This document shows positions 34,502 through 44,056 of a stretch of DNA of 64,000 bases, piece after piece. How positions within the stretch are numbered: position 1 is the stretch's first letter; every line of letters starts with the position of its first letter. The stretch comes from Candidatus Flexicrinis affinis (GTDB taxonomy: Bacteria > Chloroflexota > Anaerolineae > Aggregatilineales > Phototrophicaceae): the NCBI GenBank assembly GCA_016716525.1, contig JADJWE010000005.1:1-64000 (forward strand), read 5' to 3'. The position numbers and the translations under genes are program-made. The notes beneath the pieces were generated by a model. The model worked only from the letters and a program-made list of their open reading frames with translations. It ran no database searches and was not told the DNA's origin.

Positions 34502-35074
34502 ATGAGCACTACATCGATAGGTTCGCTGACTCGCCGCAATTTCTTACGGACAGGGGCGTTGGGCGCGGCAGGCATGGCACTTGCCGCCGCGTCCCCGCTC
34601 GCCGCACAGCAACTGGGATTGGAGCTCGAATACGTGTCGGCATGGGATGTCAACCTCACTCCGCCGCAGGTGATTGGGCCCACTCCGGACGGCTTGCGTC
34701 AGATCATCTATGCCGTCGACGGTACCGCATCTGGCCCGAAGATGAACGGGACGTGGCTTTCCGGCGGTGGCGATTGGTTGCGCGTGCGCTCGGACGGCGT
34801 GTTCGCGCTCGACGTTCGCGCAACGATCCAGCTTGACGACGACTCGCTGGCCTTTGTCCACTACCCCGGTTATGGGGTCATCGCGCCGGAGGTATTCAAC
34901 CGGATTGCCAGCGGAGAAGAAGTCGATGGTGCCGAGTATTACTTTCGCATGACGCCGCGCTTCGAGACCGCATCGGAGCAGTACGCGTGGCTGAACAGCA
35001 CGATTTTCGTCGGTACCGGACAGCTTGGGCCGTTCCTCGCCTCTGTCCACTACGATGTGTATCAAGTGTTGTAG
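34502..35074 (+). CDS. Tat-exported DUF3237 family protein
   Basis: 190 residues from the ATG at 34502 (GGGAGGAG upstream). A twin-arginine signal, SLTRRNFLRTGALGAAGMA, is followed by a DUF3237-type beta-barrel domain (GPTPDGLRQIIYAVDGTASGP... WLRVRSDGVFALDVRATIQ). Family function is unknown. The domain fold resembles lipocalin-like barrels. A strong terminator follows. Confidence 0.82.
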   Translation: MSTTSIGSLTRRNFLRTGALGAAGMALAAASPLAAQQLGLELEYVSAWDVNLTPPQVIGPTPDGLRQIIYAVDGTASGPKMNGTWLSGGGDWLRVRSDGVFALDVRATIQLDDDSLAFVHYPGYGVIAPEVFNRIASGEEVDGAEYYFRMTPRFETASEQYAWLNSTIFVGTGQLGPFLASVHYDVYQVL

Positions 35075-35102
35075 ATCGTTCACGTAGCGAGGATTCGAAC
35101 AG

Positions 35103-35144
35103 CCGCACGCGGGGGAGTGATTCTCCCGCGTGCGGTCTTTTTTT
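35103..35144 (+). terminator. Rho-independent terminator
   Basis: Long GC-rich stem (CCGCACGCGGG... paired with ...CCCGCGTGCGG) around a GTGATT-type loop, then TCTTTTTTT. It lies 28 bases after the DUF3237 stop. Confidence 0.85.
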
Positions 35145-35147
35145 CCC

Positions 35148-35227
35148 GGACACGGCACCGCCGTGTCCCTACGGTCCGGTCAGGATTGGCACGGCGCAAG
35201 GCAGGGGGCGACCCGCCGGGTCGCCCC
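35148..35227 (+). repeat. Two extragenic palindromes
   Basis: GGACACGGC-ACC-GCCGTGTCC (35148-35168) and GGGGCGACCC-GCC-GGGTCGCCCC (35205-35227). The second has a relative at 51833-51853. The rest of the 315-base gap (35075-35389) shows no gene. Confidence 0.7.
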
Positions 35228-35389
35228 TACAGATCGACTCTGTTTGCTCGGTGGCCTCTGTGAGGCAATCGTTATTTCGCGGACACCAGACCGTGGCGTC
35301 CCCGCGATGAAGATATCGGATATCATACAACCAGCGACGACGTTCTGACAACTGACGACTGAATCCTGATTCCAAGCGCGGAGAGTGCC

Positions 35390-36154
35390 ATGCCCATCGA
35401 CTTCGGAATGACCGCGTCTGATTACGCTAAGCACCGGCATGGATTCCCGCCGTCGTTCTTCGAGCGGCTCATCTCACGTGGTCTGATCGGCCCCGGCGTG
35501 CGCGTGCTCGACCTCGGCACCGGTACCGGCACGATCGCGCGTGGATGCGCGCTGGCGGGCTGCACGGTGGTTGGCACCGATATCGCGGCGCCGCTGATGG
35601 AACAGGCCGAGCAGTTGGATCGCGAAGCGGGCGTGCACGTGACCTATCACGTCGCGCCCGCGGAAACGACCGGCCAACCTGAGTCTGCGTTCGATGTCGT
35701 CACCGCCGGCCAATGTTGGCACTGGTTCGACCGGCCCAAGGCGGCGCAGGAAGCCCGCCGTGTGCTGGTTGACGGCGGCGCGCTGGTGATCGCGCATCTG
35801 GATTGGATTCCGCTGCCCGGCAACCTGGTCGAGGCGACCGAGGCGCTCATCCTCAAGCACAACCCGGCGTGGACGATGGGCGGCGGCACCGGATTGTATC
35901 CGGCGTGGCTGGCCGATCTGGCGACGGCGGGGTTCACCGGCATCGAGACGTTCTCGTACGACCTCGACCTGCTGTATACGCCCGAAGCGTGGCGCGGGCG
36001 CATCCGGGCCAGCGCGGGTATTTCGGCGTCGCTGACACCTGACGCCGTGCAGCGCTTTGACGATGCGCACGCCGCGATGCTTGCCGCCCGGTTCCCCGGC
36101 GACGTGCTGCCGGTGCATCACCGCGTGTGGGCGGCCTACGGATGGAAGCGATAG
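35390..36154 (+). CDS. SAM-dependent methyltransferase (class I)
   Basis: 254 residues, with GGAGAG upstream of the ATG. SAM-binding motif I VLDLGTGTGTIARG at about 39-52, acidic motif II region VVGTDIAAPLM, and DVVTAGQCWHWF at about 102-113. This is the pattern of the UbiE/BioC-like group, where the substrate is not predictable. The C-terminal part has the aromatic-rich insert usual for small-molecule methyltransferases. Confidence 0.82.
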   Translation: MPIDFGMTASDYAKHRHGFPPSFFERLISRGLIGPGVRVLDLGTGTGTIARGCALAGCTVVGTDIAAPLMEQAEQLDREAGVHVTYHVAPAETTGQPESAFDVVTAGQCWHWFDRPKAAQEARRVLVDGGALVIAHLDWIPLPGNLVEATEALILKHNPAWTMGGGTGLYPAWLADLATAGFTGIETFSYDLDLLYTPEAWRGRIRASAGISASLTPDAVQRFDDAHAAMLAARFPGDVLPVHHRVWAAYGWKR

Positions 36155-36280
36155 CCCCCGATTGCTGGGGGTTGCGGTCATTCGCCGCCTGTATCAAGGT
36201 AGAAACGACACCCGCGTGATCGTCTAATATGCGGTCACTCGACGGTGGTTCAGAATAGACTTTCAGCAGGGGGGATGCGT

Positions 36281-37201
36281 ATGAACGACTACAGCACCTT
36301 GCGTATCCGCGAAGGCCAAGGAGTCTTTCAGAAAGCCAAGCGCGATGCCCTGTTTCAGGAGATCATCGGGCGCATTCGCGGCCGGCCGACGGAACTGCTC
36401 AGCTTCGAAGACATCCGGGCGCGCCTGCGCCTGAACATCCAGAACTACCGCGGCCTGCAAGATGTACCGCTCGACAAAATTGTCGGGAGCGTGGGCCGCT
36501 ATCACGAGTTCACGCGGACGTTCCTGCCGCGCCGGGGCGCGACAGAGGAACGCTGGAGCCGGGTTTACGCCCAGACGATCGGCACGGAAGGGCTGCCGCC
36601 GATTGAGGTGTACAAGATTGACGATGTGTATTTCGTCCGGGACGGCAATCACCGCGTTTCGGTGGCGCGGCAGCTTGGCGCGAAGACAATTCAGGCGGAA
36701 GTCACCGAACTGCCTACGCCGATCGGGCTGCGTCCGGACTACACGACCGCCGACCTCGAGGCCGCTGCCTGTTACGCCGAGTTCCTGCAGCAGGCCGGAT
36801 CGGTGTTCCGCACCGCGCCTTCCGGCGCGTTCCGGCTGACACACCCGGCCGCGTACAACGAGCTGATCGGCCACATCAACCTGTATCGCTGTGTCGATCA
36901 GGCGCGCCTTGAATGCAACTTGAGCGTCGAGGAGGCCGCCGATCACTGGTACAACGAGGTGTATCAACCGGTGATACAGACCATCCGCGCCTACGGCATC
37001 ATGCCGGCGCTGTTTCCGAACTGCACCGAAACCGACCTTTACCTGTGGGTGACGGAACATCTGCGCGAATGCGAGGAAGACCTGGCCGGTGCCGTTCAAC
37101 CCAGACCACTGAACGACTTCCTGTTGAAGTTCCTCAGCGAGCACAACATCCCGATCCCGGCAGAGGCGCGCGCTCGTGCCGAGGACGCCGCGCACAACTA
37201 G
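36281..37201 (+). CDS. ParB/Srx-fold domain protein
   Basis: 306 residues from the ATG at 36281 (AGGGGGG six bases before). The segment PPIEVYKIDDVYFVRDGNHRVSVARQLGAKTIQAEV at about 106-141 matches the ParB N-terminal/sulfiredoxin-like fold with its (D/E)GxHR core. No HTH is evident, so it is not a partition protein. Such stand-alone domains may bind nucleotides or act as nucleases. The C-terminal 170 residues are helical and unrecognised. Confidence 0.7.
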   Translation: MNDYSTLRIREGQGVFQKAKRDALFQEIIGRIRGRPTELLSFEDIRARLRLNIQNYRGLQDVPLDKIVGSVGRYHEFTRTFLPRRGATEERWSRVYAQTIGTEGLPPIEVYKIDDVYFVRDGNHRVSVARQLGAKTIQAEVTELPTPIGLRPDYTTADLEAAACYAEFLQQAGSVFRTAPSGAFRLTHPAAYNELIGHINLYRCVDQARLECNLSVEEAADHWYNEVYQPVIQTIRAYGIMPALFPNCTETDLYLWVTEHLRECEEDLAGAVQPRPLNDFLLKFLSEHNIPIPAEARARAEDAAHN

Positions 37202-37213
37202 CTGCGCGCGCGG

Positions 37214-39646
37214 CTACCGCACGCGGACGGTTCCCAGCGCGATCAGGCCGTCCTGCGCGCGCGGGCCTTCGGATGTCACGGCCAAACGCGTCACGTCCGG
37301 CAGGCGGTACCACCCGGCGACCAGTTCGTAGTCTCCCGCGGGTAGGTCCGCAGGCAGGGCGAGCGTCACACGGTCGGTGCGGACGGACCCGGCCGGAACT
37401 GGGCCGAGCGCCAGATCCTGCCCGGCGATCTCGTTGTTTTCGGCGTCGAGCAGCTTGACGAAGCGCACGGTCTGATCGTCTAGCGCCGCTTCAAACGACC
37501 ACCACAGCCCCGCGTCAAGCATATCGCCGGCCTGCGCCGATTCGGGAAGGCGCGCGGCGTGCAGCGTGATTCCCTGCTCCACCGTGGCAGATACCGGCGC
37601 TGTGTCGAGCAGCTCGATCTCCAGACCGAGGTTGCTGGCGCCCAGCGTGCTGCACGCGACATACGGGCTGGGGAACACGGTCGGGCAGTCCGGCGACAAG
37701 GCCAGCGTGACCGTATGGAATCCGGCTTCCGCCGCGTACAGGTCGATATTCAGCGTCTCGCGGCCGTTCAACGTGCGGGCCTGCGCGGTCGCGCCGTCCA
37801 GCGCGATCGTGAACGCACGTCCGGGCGACGTGCGCACGTCGCCGGTGAGCGTCATCCAGCCCGCGCCGGTCAAGTACGCGTAGACGTCTATGCGCGTCCC
37901 GCCGGCGGTGGTCGGGCCGATGACCGCACCCGACGTCGCGGCTTGAGTCGGTTCCGGCACTTCGAACATCGCGAACTGTGCATCTTCGTAGACCGGCGGA
38001 CCGAACCCGTCGTTCATTCGGCCGAACATGACGCCACCGGGGTCATACGCGCGGTGCACGATCACGATATCGACACCGGCGAGGTCGAACAGGGCCGGAT
38101 CCATCCACGTTTCGAGTAGGTCGAGCTTGGCCGGATCAACCGGCGTGCGCCGCGTGACCTGCCCGGCGATCAGCGGCTTCTCGTGGCCGGTCTGCAAGTA
38201 CATGCCGTGCTTGGCCGCCAACAGGTTGCCCCACGGCATATCCATCACGGCACGCACGTCGGTGCGGTCGCGCAAGGCGAGGATCGGCGCGGGGATCGTC
38301 GCATCCATCGACGGCATCGGCCAGAACGACTGATATTCGACGACGATCAGCACGCCAAGCAGCGCGGCAAGCGCGCGTCCGCGGCCCCGCCATAACACCG
38401 CCGCCCCCATGCCGATCAGCACGGCCGCCGCCAGCGCCACCGTGAAGCTGAAGCGCCCGGGCGTGCGCGCAAGGCTGAAGCCGGGTAGGTTGTAGGCGAA
38501 GCCCCACGGCATCGTCACGAAGCTGTCGACCGTGTCGAGGCGCAGCGTCGCCGGCCTGCCGAGAATGGTGACGACCGGGCCGAGGGCCAGTACCGCCGCC
38601 ACGACCGCCAGCAGCAGCCACCAGCGCGACTCGCGCAGTTTCCACACCGCCAGCGCGGTCAGTCCCGCGGCGATCAGGCCATAATAGGTCAAGCCCTCGA
38701 TCAGGTTAGTGCCAAGCACCGACCGCGACCACGACACACCGCCCAGCAGCGGGCTTTCGAACGACGGCGTGACCAGTCCGAGCAGGTCGGCGCTGAATGC
38801 GACATAGCCTTGATCGCCGCTGTACGTCTCGCTGAAGGCGTCGGCGGCGACCGGCAGCGCGAACACCGCGATCAGGATCACGGCGCCGAGCGCTGCGGCA
38901 CTCACAACACGCATGGCCGCCCGCCACTGCCGCGCGGCGATCAGCGCCAGCACGAACAGGCCGGTCAGCGGCATCAGCACGTAGATCGCTTGCAGCGTAT
39001 GTCCCCACGGACTGACGACGAACCACAGCACGGCCGCGCCGAAGCGCCGCCACGTGAAGCCGTCGCGCAAAGCCAGCAGCGCGGCGGCATACAGCGGCAC
39101 AGGCCACATCACCATCAGTCCGCCGTGACCGCCGAACAGGTGCCCTTGAAACACCGGGAACGTCAGGAAGGCCGCGCCGGCGATCAGGGCAGGGCCGCTG
39201 AGCAGGCGATCGGCATTCGTCCAACCGGCAAGTTTGCCGATCCGCGACAGCAGATAGGCCATCGTCACGCCGTTGAGCGCCATCGTGAGCAGCACTTGCA
39301 GGTTGTAGGCCAGCGCCACCGGCAGCGCCATCGCGAACAGCCACGCCGGGAAGAACTGCAGCGGATTGCTCCACAGGCTGATCCCGGCGATTCCGTCCGG
39401 GTAGCCGAGCAGCGCCTGCGTGAACACGGGCTGTCCGGTCTTGAGCGCGTAGCCGATCCACCACAGATGGTGGCCCATTTCGTACGAGTCGCCGGTGTGG
39501 TGCCCGATGAACGCACCGGACAGATTGAGCACGGCCGGCCATGTCACGAGGCACGCCAGCGCCAAGTACAGCGCGAGGGCGATCAGCCACGGGCGAAGGG
39601 CAGTCAGGAAGGACGCGGAGCGCGAATGGGTCGACATGTCGGGCAT
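37214..39646 (-). CDS. GT-C-like polytopic membrane glycosyltransferase
   Basis: About 811 residues. The start is uncertain (39646 or 39637), and neither has a strong Shine-Dalgarno. About ten membrane helices in the first 480 residues, with an early periplasmic-side loop (HTGDSYEMGHHLWWIGYAL) carrying an acidic residue as in GT-C enzymes. A C-terminal extracellular beta-rich domain follows (about 590-811). Probably transfers a sugar from a lipid carrier. Divergent from the TetR gene, whose operator lies in the intergenic region. Confidence 0.65.
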   Translation of the reverse strand: MPDMSTHSRSASFLTALRPWLIALALYLALACLVTWPAVLNLSGAFIGHHTGDSYEMGHHLWWIGYALKTGQPVFTQALLGYPDGIAGISLWSNPLQFFPAWLFAMALPVALAYNLQVLLTMALNGVTMAYLLSRIGKLAGWTNADRLLSGPALIAGAAFLTFPVFQGHLFGGHGGLMVMWPVPLYAAALLALRDGFTWRRFGAAVLWFVVSPWGHTLQAIYVLMPLTGLFVLALIAARQWRAAMRVVSAAALGAVILIAVFALPVAADAFSETYSGDQGYVAFSADLLGLVTPSFESPLLGGVSWSRSVLGTNLIEGLTYYGLIAAGLTALAVWKLRESRWWLLLAVVAAVLALGPVVTILGRPATLRLDTVDSFVTMPWGFAYNLPGFSLARTPGRFSFTVALAAAVLIGMGAAVLWRGRGRALAALLGVLIVVEYQSFWPMPSMDATIPAPILALRDRTDVRAVMDMPWGNLLAAKHGMYLQTGHEKPLIAGQVTRRTPVDPAKLDLLETWMDPALFDLAGVDIVIVHRAYDPGGVMFGRMNDGFGPPVYEDAQFAMFEVPEPTQAATSGAVIGPTTAGGTRIDVYAYLTGAGWMTLTGDVRTSPGRAFTIALDGATAQARTLNGRETLNIDLYAAEAGFHTVTLALSPDCPTVFPSPYVACSTLGASNLGLEIELLDTAPVSATVEQGITLHAARLPESAQAGDMLDAGLWWSFEAALDDQTVRFVKLLDAENNEIAGQDLALGPVPAGSVRTDRVTLALPADLPAGDYELVAGWYRLPDVTRLAVTSEGPRAQDGLIALGTVRVR

Positions 39647-39719
39647 TGTGGATGAGGATGCGGCGCGGCGCAAGTCGGCAGTGGAGATGCGCCCAACACG
39701 CGCCGGAAAACCCAAGTAC

Positions 39720-39751
39720 TTGACAAAGTGAAAACTATTCACTATAGTGAA
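39720..39751 (+). promoter_or_regulatory. TetR promoter with overlapping operator
   Basis: TTGACA (39720-39725), 17-base spacer, TATAGT (39743-39748). The -10 box lies in the perfect palindrome TTCACTATAGTGAA (39738-39751). A second inverted repeat GTGAA-N5-TTCAC (39728-39742) shares one half site. A repressor bound here would block RNA polymerase, so autoregulation by the TetR protein is likely. Confidence 0.8.
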
Positions 39752-39783
39752 AATATATCGCGATAGAGAAAGAGTTTCAGGAT

Positions 39784-40452
39784 ATGGGACGGCGCGAGCA
39801 GTACCGCGAACAGACCCGCGACGAAATCAAGGCGCTGGCCCGTCAGCAGTTGGCCGACGGCGGACCGATGAGCCTGTCACTGAACGCCATCGCCCGCACG
39901 ATGGGCGTGGCGGTCTCCGGCCTGTATCGCTATTACGACGGCCGCGACGCCCTCCTGACGGCGCTGATCCTCGACGCGTTCCACGCCCACGCCGATGCAA
40001 TGGAGCAGGCCGAAGCGGCGCATCAGCCACGCACCGACTACGCCGGACGACTGCTGGCGGCATTGATCGCGTACCGCGAATGGGCCGTGACGTATCCGTC
40101 CGAATTCGCGTTGATCTATGGCACGCCGGTGCCCGGCTATCACGCCCCGCGCGAGGAGACGGTCGCCGCCGCCTCACGCGCGATGAACGTCGTCCTTGGC
40201 GTTCTGGGCGAGGCGCACGCTGCCGGCCACATGCGCGATCCGAACCTCGCTGGCGAGCCCGTCGGGCTGATAGACATGGGCGTGTCGCCCGCGCTCGCCG
40301 AATGGGCGATGATGGGCTGGACGCGGATCCACGGCGTGACGGTCCTTGACGCCTTCGGCCACTTCAACGACATGATGCAGGATCGGTCGACCTTCTATCG
40401 TAACGCGTGCATGCGTCTGCTGCGCGAAGGAGGCCTCCTCCCACCGCCCTAG
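39784..40452 (+). CDS. TetR-family transcriptional repressor
   Basis: 222 residues. N-terminal HTH at about 12-58 (EIKALARQQLADGGPMSLSLNAIARTMGVAVSGLYRYYDGRDAL), with a TetR_C-like helical ligand domain after it. The ATG is 33 bases after the palindromic operator. The next gene downstream on the same strand is an NAD(P)-binding epimerase-like enzyme, which may be cotranscribed. Confidence 0.88.
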   Translation: MGRREQYREQTRDEIKALARQQLADGGPMSLSLNAIARTMGVAVSGLYRYYDGRDALLTALILDAFHAHADAMEQAEAAHQPRTDYAGRLLAALIAYREWAVTYPSEFALIYGTPVPGYHAPREETVAAASRAMNVVLGVLGEAHAAGHMRDPNLAGEPVGLIDMGVSPALAEWAMMGWTRIHGVTVLDAFGHFNDMMQDRSTFYRNACMRLLREGGLLPPP

Positions 40453-40458
40453 TGGCGC

Positions 40459-40603
40459 GCAGAGGCATCGCCTCCGCACCTCCACCAGAGGACTTGCGCC
40501 CTCTGGACTCCCTTATCTGCGGAACTGCGCCGCACGCGGCGCAATTCCGCGAGTAAGGAGGTGCAGGAGTGCAAACTCCTGCCGGGGTGTGGGGCAGCGC
40601 CCC
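40459..40603 (-). repeat. Five-hairpin intergenic repeat, copy A
   Basis: Reverse orientation, starting 7 bases after the TetR stop. The central hairpin at 40519-40550 has 13 of 14 pairs (GCGGAACTGCGCCG, loop CACG). It is flanked by GCAGGAGT/ACTCCTGC and GAGGCATCGCCTC-type hairpins, and ends in GGGGCAGCGCCCC (40591-40603). Confidence 0.85.
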
Positions 40604-40676
40604 AAAGTCCTGTTCCATCGGTATCGAGCACGTTCATACAACGCCATTCGTGTGTCATGAGACAAGGAGCAACCTG

Positions 40677-41633
40677 ATGTCTGAGCGTTCCCTGCATGTC
40701 ATTTTCGGGACGGGTCCGTTGGGCAAGTCGGTGATGCGGGCCGCCCTCGCCCGTGGGTACGCCGTGCGGATGGTCAACCGCAGTGGCGAGGCCGACGTCC
40801 CCGCTGGCGTCGAGGTCGTCGCGGCCGACCTCTATCAGCCCGACGACGTCCGGCGCGTAGCGTCCGGCGCAGCCGTTACGTACCAATGTGCACAGCCCGA
40901 GTACAGCGCGTGGGCCGAGAAATTCCCGCCGCTGCAAGCCGCGATCATCGACGGAGTCGCCGGTTCCGGCGCGCGCATGGTCGTCGGTGACAACCTGTAC
41001 ATGATCGACAACACCCACGGCGCGCCGATCCACGAGGGCTTAGCCCATAACTACACCACCAAAAAGGGCAAGATGCGCGCCGAGATGGCGGACCGCGTGC
41101 TGGAGGCGCATCGCACCGGTGCGCTTTCAACGGCGTTGGTGCGCGCCTCAGATTTCTACGGACCCGAGGTGCTCGGTTCGGCGGTTGGCGAGCGCACGTT
41201 TCCGCCGCTGCTGACAGGGAAGCCTGTGCAAGTCATCGGGGATCCGGACGTGGCACACACTGTGACCTATATCGACGACTTCGGCATGGCGATGGTGATG
41301 GTCGGAGAGCGCGAATCTGCGCTGGGGCAGAGCTGGCACGTCCCGACCGCTGGTGTCACGACCATGCGCGACTTCCTCACGCTGGCGGCGTCAGTCGCCG
41401 GTACGGAGCTCAAGGTGTCGCGCGTCCAGCCGTGGATGCTGCGCATGCTCGGGATTTTCGTGCCGAACGTGCGCGAGATAGCGGAGATGCTGTACCAGTT
41501 CAACACGCCTTATGTCGTCGATCACAGCAAGTTCGTCCGCGAGTTCGGAGATATTGCGACGTCGTACGCCGCCGGCCTGCGCGCCACCATCGACTGGTAT
41601 CGGGCGCATTCCACAGCACAAAAAGCCGCCTAA
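40677..41633 (+). CDS. NAD(P)-dependent epimerase/dehydratase-like protein
   Basis: 318 residues from the ATG at 40677, with AAGGAG 7 bases upstream. The longer ORF start at 40569 lies in repeat A and is rejected. The Rossmann nucleotide-binding motif VIFGTGPLGKSV lies at 8-19. The extended-SDR-like layout lacks a clear YxxxK pair, so an atypical SDR or NmrA-like redox sensor is possible. Downstream of tetR and likely under its control. Confidence 0.8.
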   Translation: MSERSLHVIFGTGPLGKSVMRAALARGYAVRMVNRSGEADVPAGVEVVAADLYQPDDVRRVASGAAVTYQCAQPEYSAWAEKFPPLQAAIIDGVAGSGARMVVGDNLYMIDNTHGAPIHEGLAHNYTTKKGKMRAEMADRVLEAHRTGALSTALVRASDFYGPEVLGSAVGERTFPPLLTGKPVQVIGDPDVAHTVTYIDDFGMAMVMVGERESALGQSWHVPTAGVTTMRDFLTLAASVAGTELKVSRVQPWMLRMLGIFVPNVREIAEMLYQFNTPYVVDHSKFVREFGDIATSYAAGLRATIDWYRAHSTAQKAA

Positions 41634-41647
41634 GAGGTCCAGAGAGT

Positions 41648-41750
41648 CTTCGCCTCCGTACCTCCACATGGGGTTTACACCCCTTGACCCCGTGACTGCG
41701 AATTGGGAGACCAGAGGGCGAAAGCCTTCTGGCGGATTGTGGGGCAGCGC
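41648..41750 (-). repeat. Five-hairpin intergenic repeat, copy B (shortened)
   Basis: Reverse orientation, 15 bases after the epimerase stop. It keeps the GGGGTTTACACCCC-type hairpin and a CCAGAGGGCGAAAGCCTTCTGG hairpin, and ends GGGGCAGCGC. The central long hairpin has been lost. The remainder of the 41634-41934 gap shows no gene. Confidence 0.7.
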
Positions 41751-41934
41751 ACTGATGAGGGGGATCTGAGACGATCACCCTTTTGGGGTATGGATCGGCA
41801 GACGATTCGGGAGGAGGATGGGCAAGTCGACGCCGCTGAGAATTGATGAAGAATTAAGGCAATTGGACGGAATCTACACAACGACAAGTGATACGATGGC
41901 TGTGTGATCCGTTCGTGCAGTTTTCGGGGCAACC

Positions 41935-43917
41935 ATGCCGAAATCGCGTACCACCGTACTTCTTCTCATCGCCATACTCAACGCACTGTTGGTCGTCGTT
42001 GCAGGTTCGCTGTCTGCGCAGAGCGCCGGGAGTCCGCTGGCCGGGTACATCGGCGTGCGCTATTGGGACGCGCGCAATCCGGCCCTGCACAAGACCACCT
42101 ATACCCTGACCACCTTCACGGGCGAGACTCTGCCGCTCGACATCCCCGACGACGTGATTAACGCCGCCGGCGGCGTGATGGCGCTGCGCGACACGCCGTT
42201 TGAGGTCGTCCTCGGCGTGCCGACCCGCAGCGGCGGGGTCACCGCTGCCGCGCTCGTCCCGACCACTGCACCGCGTTGGTTCAACGTCGACCCGATCGGC
42301 ACGCAGCATTGGGACATCCTGCTGTGCAAGTTCAGCGATGTTTCAGCGACTCCGCGCAGCAAGGCGCAGGTGGAGACGATGACCAGCGGCACGTTCCCCG
42401 GAATCGCCAGCTACTGGTCGACGGTGAGCCGCGGCGTTAGCCCGATGACGCGCACGGTGCATGACTGGAAGTCGCTCGGAAAATCGCGGTCGTACTATCA
42501 CGGCCTCGGTGACTCTGCCGCCGATCAATACATCATCGACTGCGCCGCCGCCCACGGCCTGTCATCGAGCGGTGCATTCAATTACGTGATCGCCGTGAAC
42601 GGGCAGATGTTCAACTACGACTACGCGCTCGGCGGCTATAGCTACGGCTACGGCGGCATGCAGCGCGTCGCGTGGCTCCCCCAATGGGCGCTGGTCGACC
42701 AGACGTATTTCGTCCATGAGATGGGCCACGGGTACGGCATGCCGCACAGCGATAACAGCGACAATGACGGCTATCCCTACGACAACCCGTGGGACGTCAT
42801 GAGCGACGCCTTCTATAACTACTCGGTGTCTCCGTACGGCTTTCTCGCTACACCGAGCAACCTGTGGTACCTGCGGCAGATCGGTCTGCTGCCGGCGGGC
42901 GAGGTGTACACCCTGCCCGATAACCGCGCCGAGACGTTGGTCATCGACGATTGGCTAGCGCCCGAAAGCGGCAACTACAGCGCGATCTTTATTCCGATCC
43001 CCGGCACGTCGCGCCTGTACGTGGTTGAAGCCCACAAGAAGAGCCTTGGCGGGTTCAACAGCGACTACGACACCGACGCAGTCGTGATCTACGAGATCAA
43101 CCCGAACCGGAGCCAACCGGCTTGGCTGACCGGCGGCACGAGCGACTCCGCGAGCTACGGCTCCGGCGCGCAGTGGGTCCCCGGCGAAACCTACACCAAC
43201 GGCGCCGACGACGTGAAAATCAGCGTCCTGAGCGCGACGACCAATGGCTATCAGGTGCGGGTCGAGCTGGGCGATCCGATCAACGTCTTCGACCTCATTT
43301 CGCCGGCGGACAGCGCCGTCGTGACGACTTTCAGCCCGACGTTCAGTTGGAACACCGCGTCCGGCGCGGCGTCGTACAAGCTGAAGCTCAAGAACACGGT
43401 GAGCGGCGCGAAGATCAAGATCACGTTGAACAGTGGCGCCTGCGGCGGGACGTGCAGCGTCACGCCCGATCTGTTCGGATTGGGCTGGACATGGCAGGAG
43501 GGTGCGCTTCACAAGTGGTCGGTGAACGCCTACGACGGCAGCGGCTTCAAGATCGCCAAGAGCAGCAGCAAGCGCTTGCTAACGCCCGACTTGATCCCGT
43601 CGTCGCTGACGCTCGACGCCCCGAGCCAGAGCGCGACGGTCGAACTCGACGCACTGACCGTGCAGTTCACCGGTGACACACGTTTGACCGAGTACAAGCT
43701 CAAGTTCAAGACCGTCGACGGCTCGGTATCGGCCAGCATCGGCTGGACGCCCGCCGCTAGCGTGTGCAGCGGTACGAGCTGCACGTTCAACGTCAGCCCG
43801 GGATTGTTCCCCGGCGGCGCTCCGTCCAGCCCGATGACCGTCAAGGTACAGGGTCGGCGTGCCGGCGTAAGCGGCAAGGCCACGTCTGGAAAGCCGACCT
43901 TCACGCTGATCGACTGA
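41935..43917 (+). CDS. Secreted M6-like zinc metalloprotease with C-terminal Ig-like domains
   Basis: 660 residues. Signal peptide (1-29), catalytic domain with the zinc motif HEMGHGYGMPH (H261, E262, H265, H271) followed by a Met-turn candidate (DVMSD), as in M6/immune-inhibitor-A-type metzincins. Two beta-sandwich domains (about 450-550 and 560-660) close the protein. It acts outside the cell, presumably in protein scavenging. Confidence 0.87.
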   Translation: MPKSRTTVLLLIAILNALLVVVAGSLSAQSAGSPLAGYIGVRYWDARNPALHKTTYTLTTFTGETLPLDIPDDVINAAGGVMALRDTPFEVVLGVPTRSGGVTAAALVPTTAPRWFNVDPIGTQHWDILLCKFSDVSATPRSKAQVETMTSGTFPGIASYWSTVSRGVSPMTRTVHDWKSLGKSRSYYHGLGDSAADQYIIDCAAAHGLSSSGAFNYVIAVNGQMFNYDYALGGYSYGYGGMQRVAWLPQWALVDQTYFVHEMGHGYGMPHSDNSDNDGYPYDNPWDVMSDAFYNYSVSPYGFLATPSNLWYLRQIGLLPAGEVYTLPDNRAETLVIDDWLAPESGNYSAIFIPIPGTSRLYVVEAHKKSLGGFNSDYDTDAVVIYEINPNRSQPAWLTGGTSDSASYGSGAQWVPGETYTNGADDVKISVLSATTNGYQVRVELGDPINVFDLISPADSAVVTTFSPTFSWNTASGAASYKLKLKNTVSGAKIKITLNSGACGGTCSVTPDLFGLGWTWQEGALHKWSVNAYDGSGFKIAKSSSKRLLTPDLIPSSLTLDAPSQSATVELDALTVQFTGDTRLTEYKLKFKTVDGSVSASIGWTPAASVCSGTSCTFNVSPGLFPGGAPSSPMTVKVQGRRAGVSGKATSGKPTFTLID

Positions 43918-44056
43918 TCCGCCGGCAATGCGCAGCATGTTTGGGTCGGGCGCACTCGGAAGGGTGCGCCCGACGCGTCCAATGGAACTTGTGTGGTTAT
44001 GGCGCGCTGCGCACACATCGGGTAGAGTTGCTTATACCTTAATTTCGATACCTTTT

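Noticed and set aside
35130..35348. Small plus-strand frame after the DUF3237 gene
   Set aside because: It covers a terminator and two extragenic palindromes and has no coding character.
36263..37195. 310-codon minus-strand frame opposite the ParB-fold gene
   Set aside because: Antisense shadow; the plus strand has a ribosome-binding site and a recognised domain.
40519..40550. Central hairpin of repeat A considered as the tetR terminator
   Set aside because: No T-tract follows, and the same structure occurs in other contexts, including before gene starts, so it is described as part of the repeat family.
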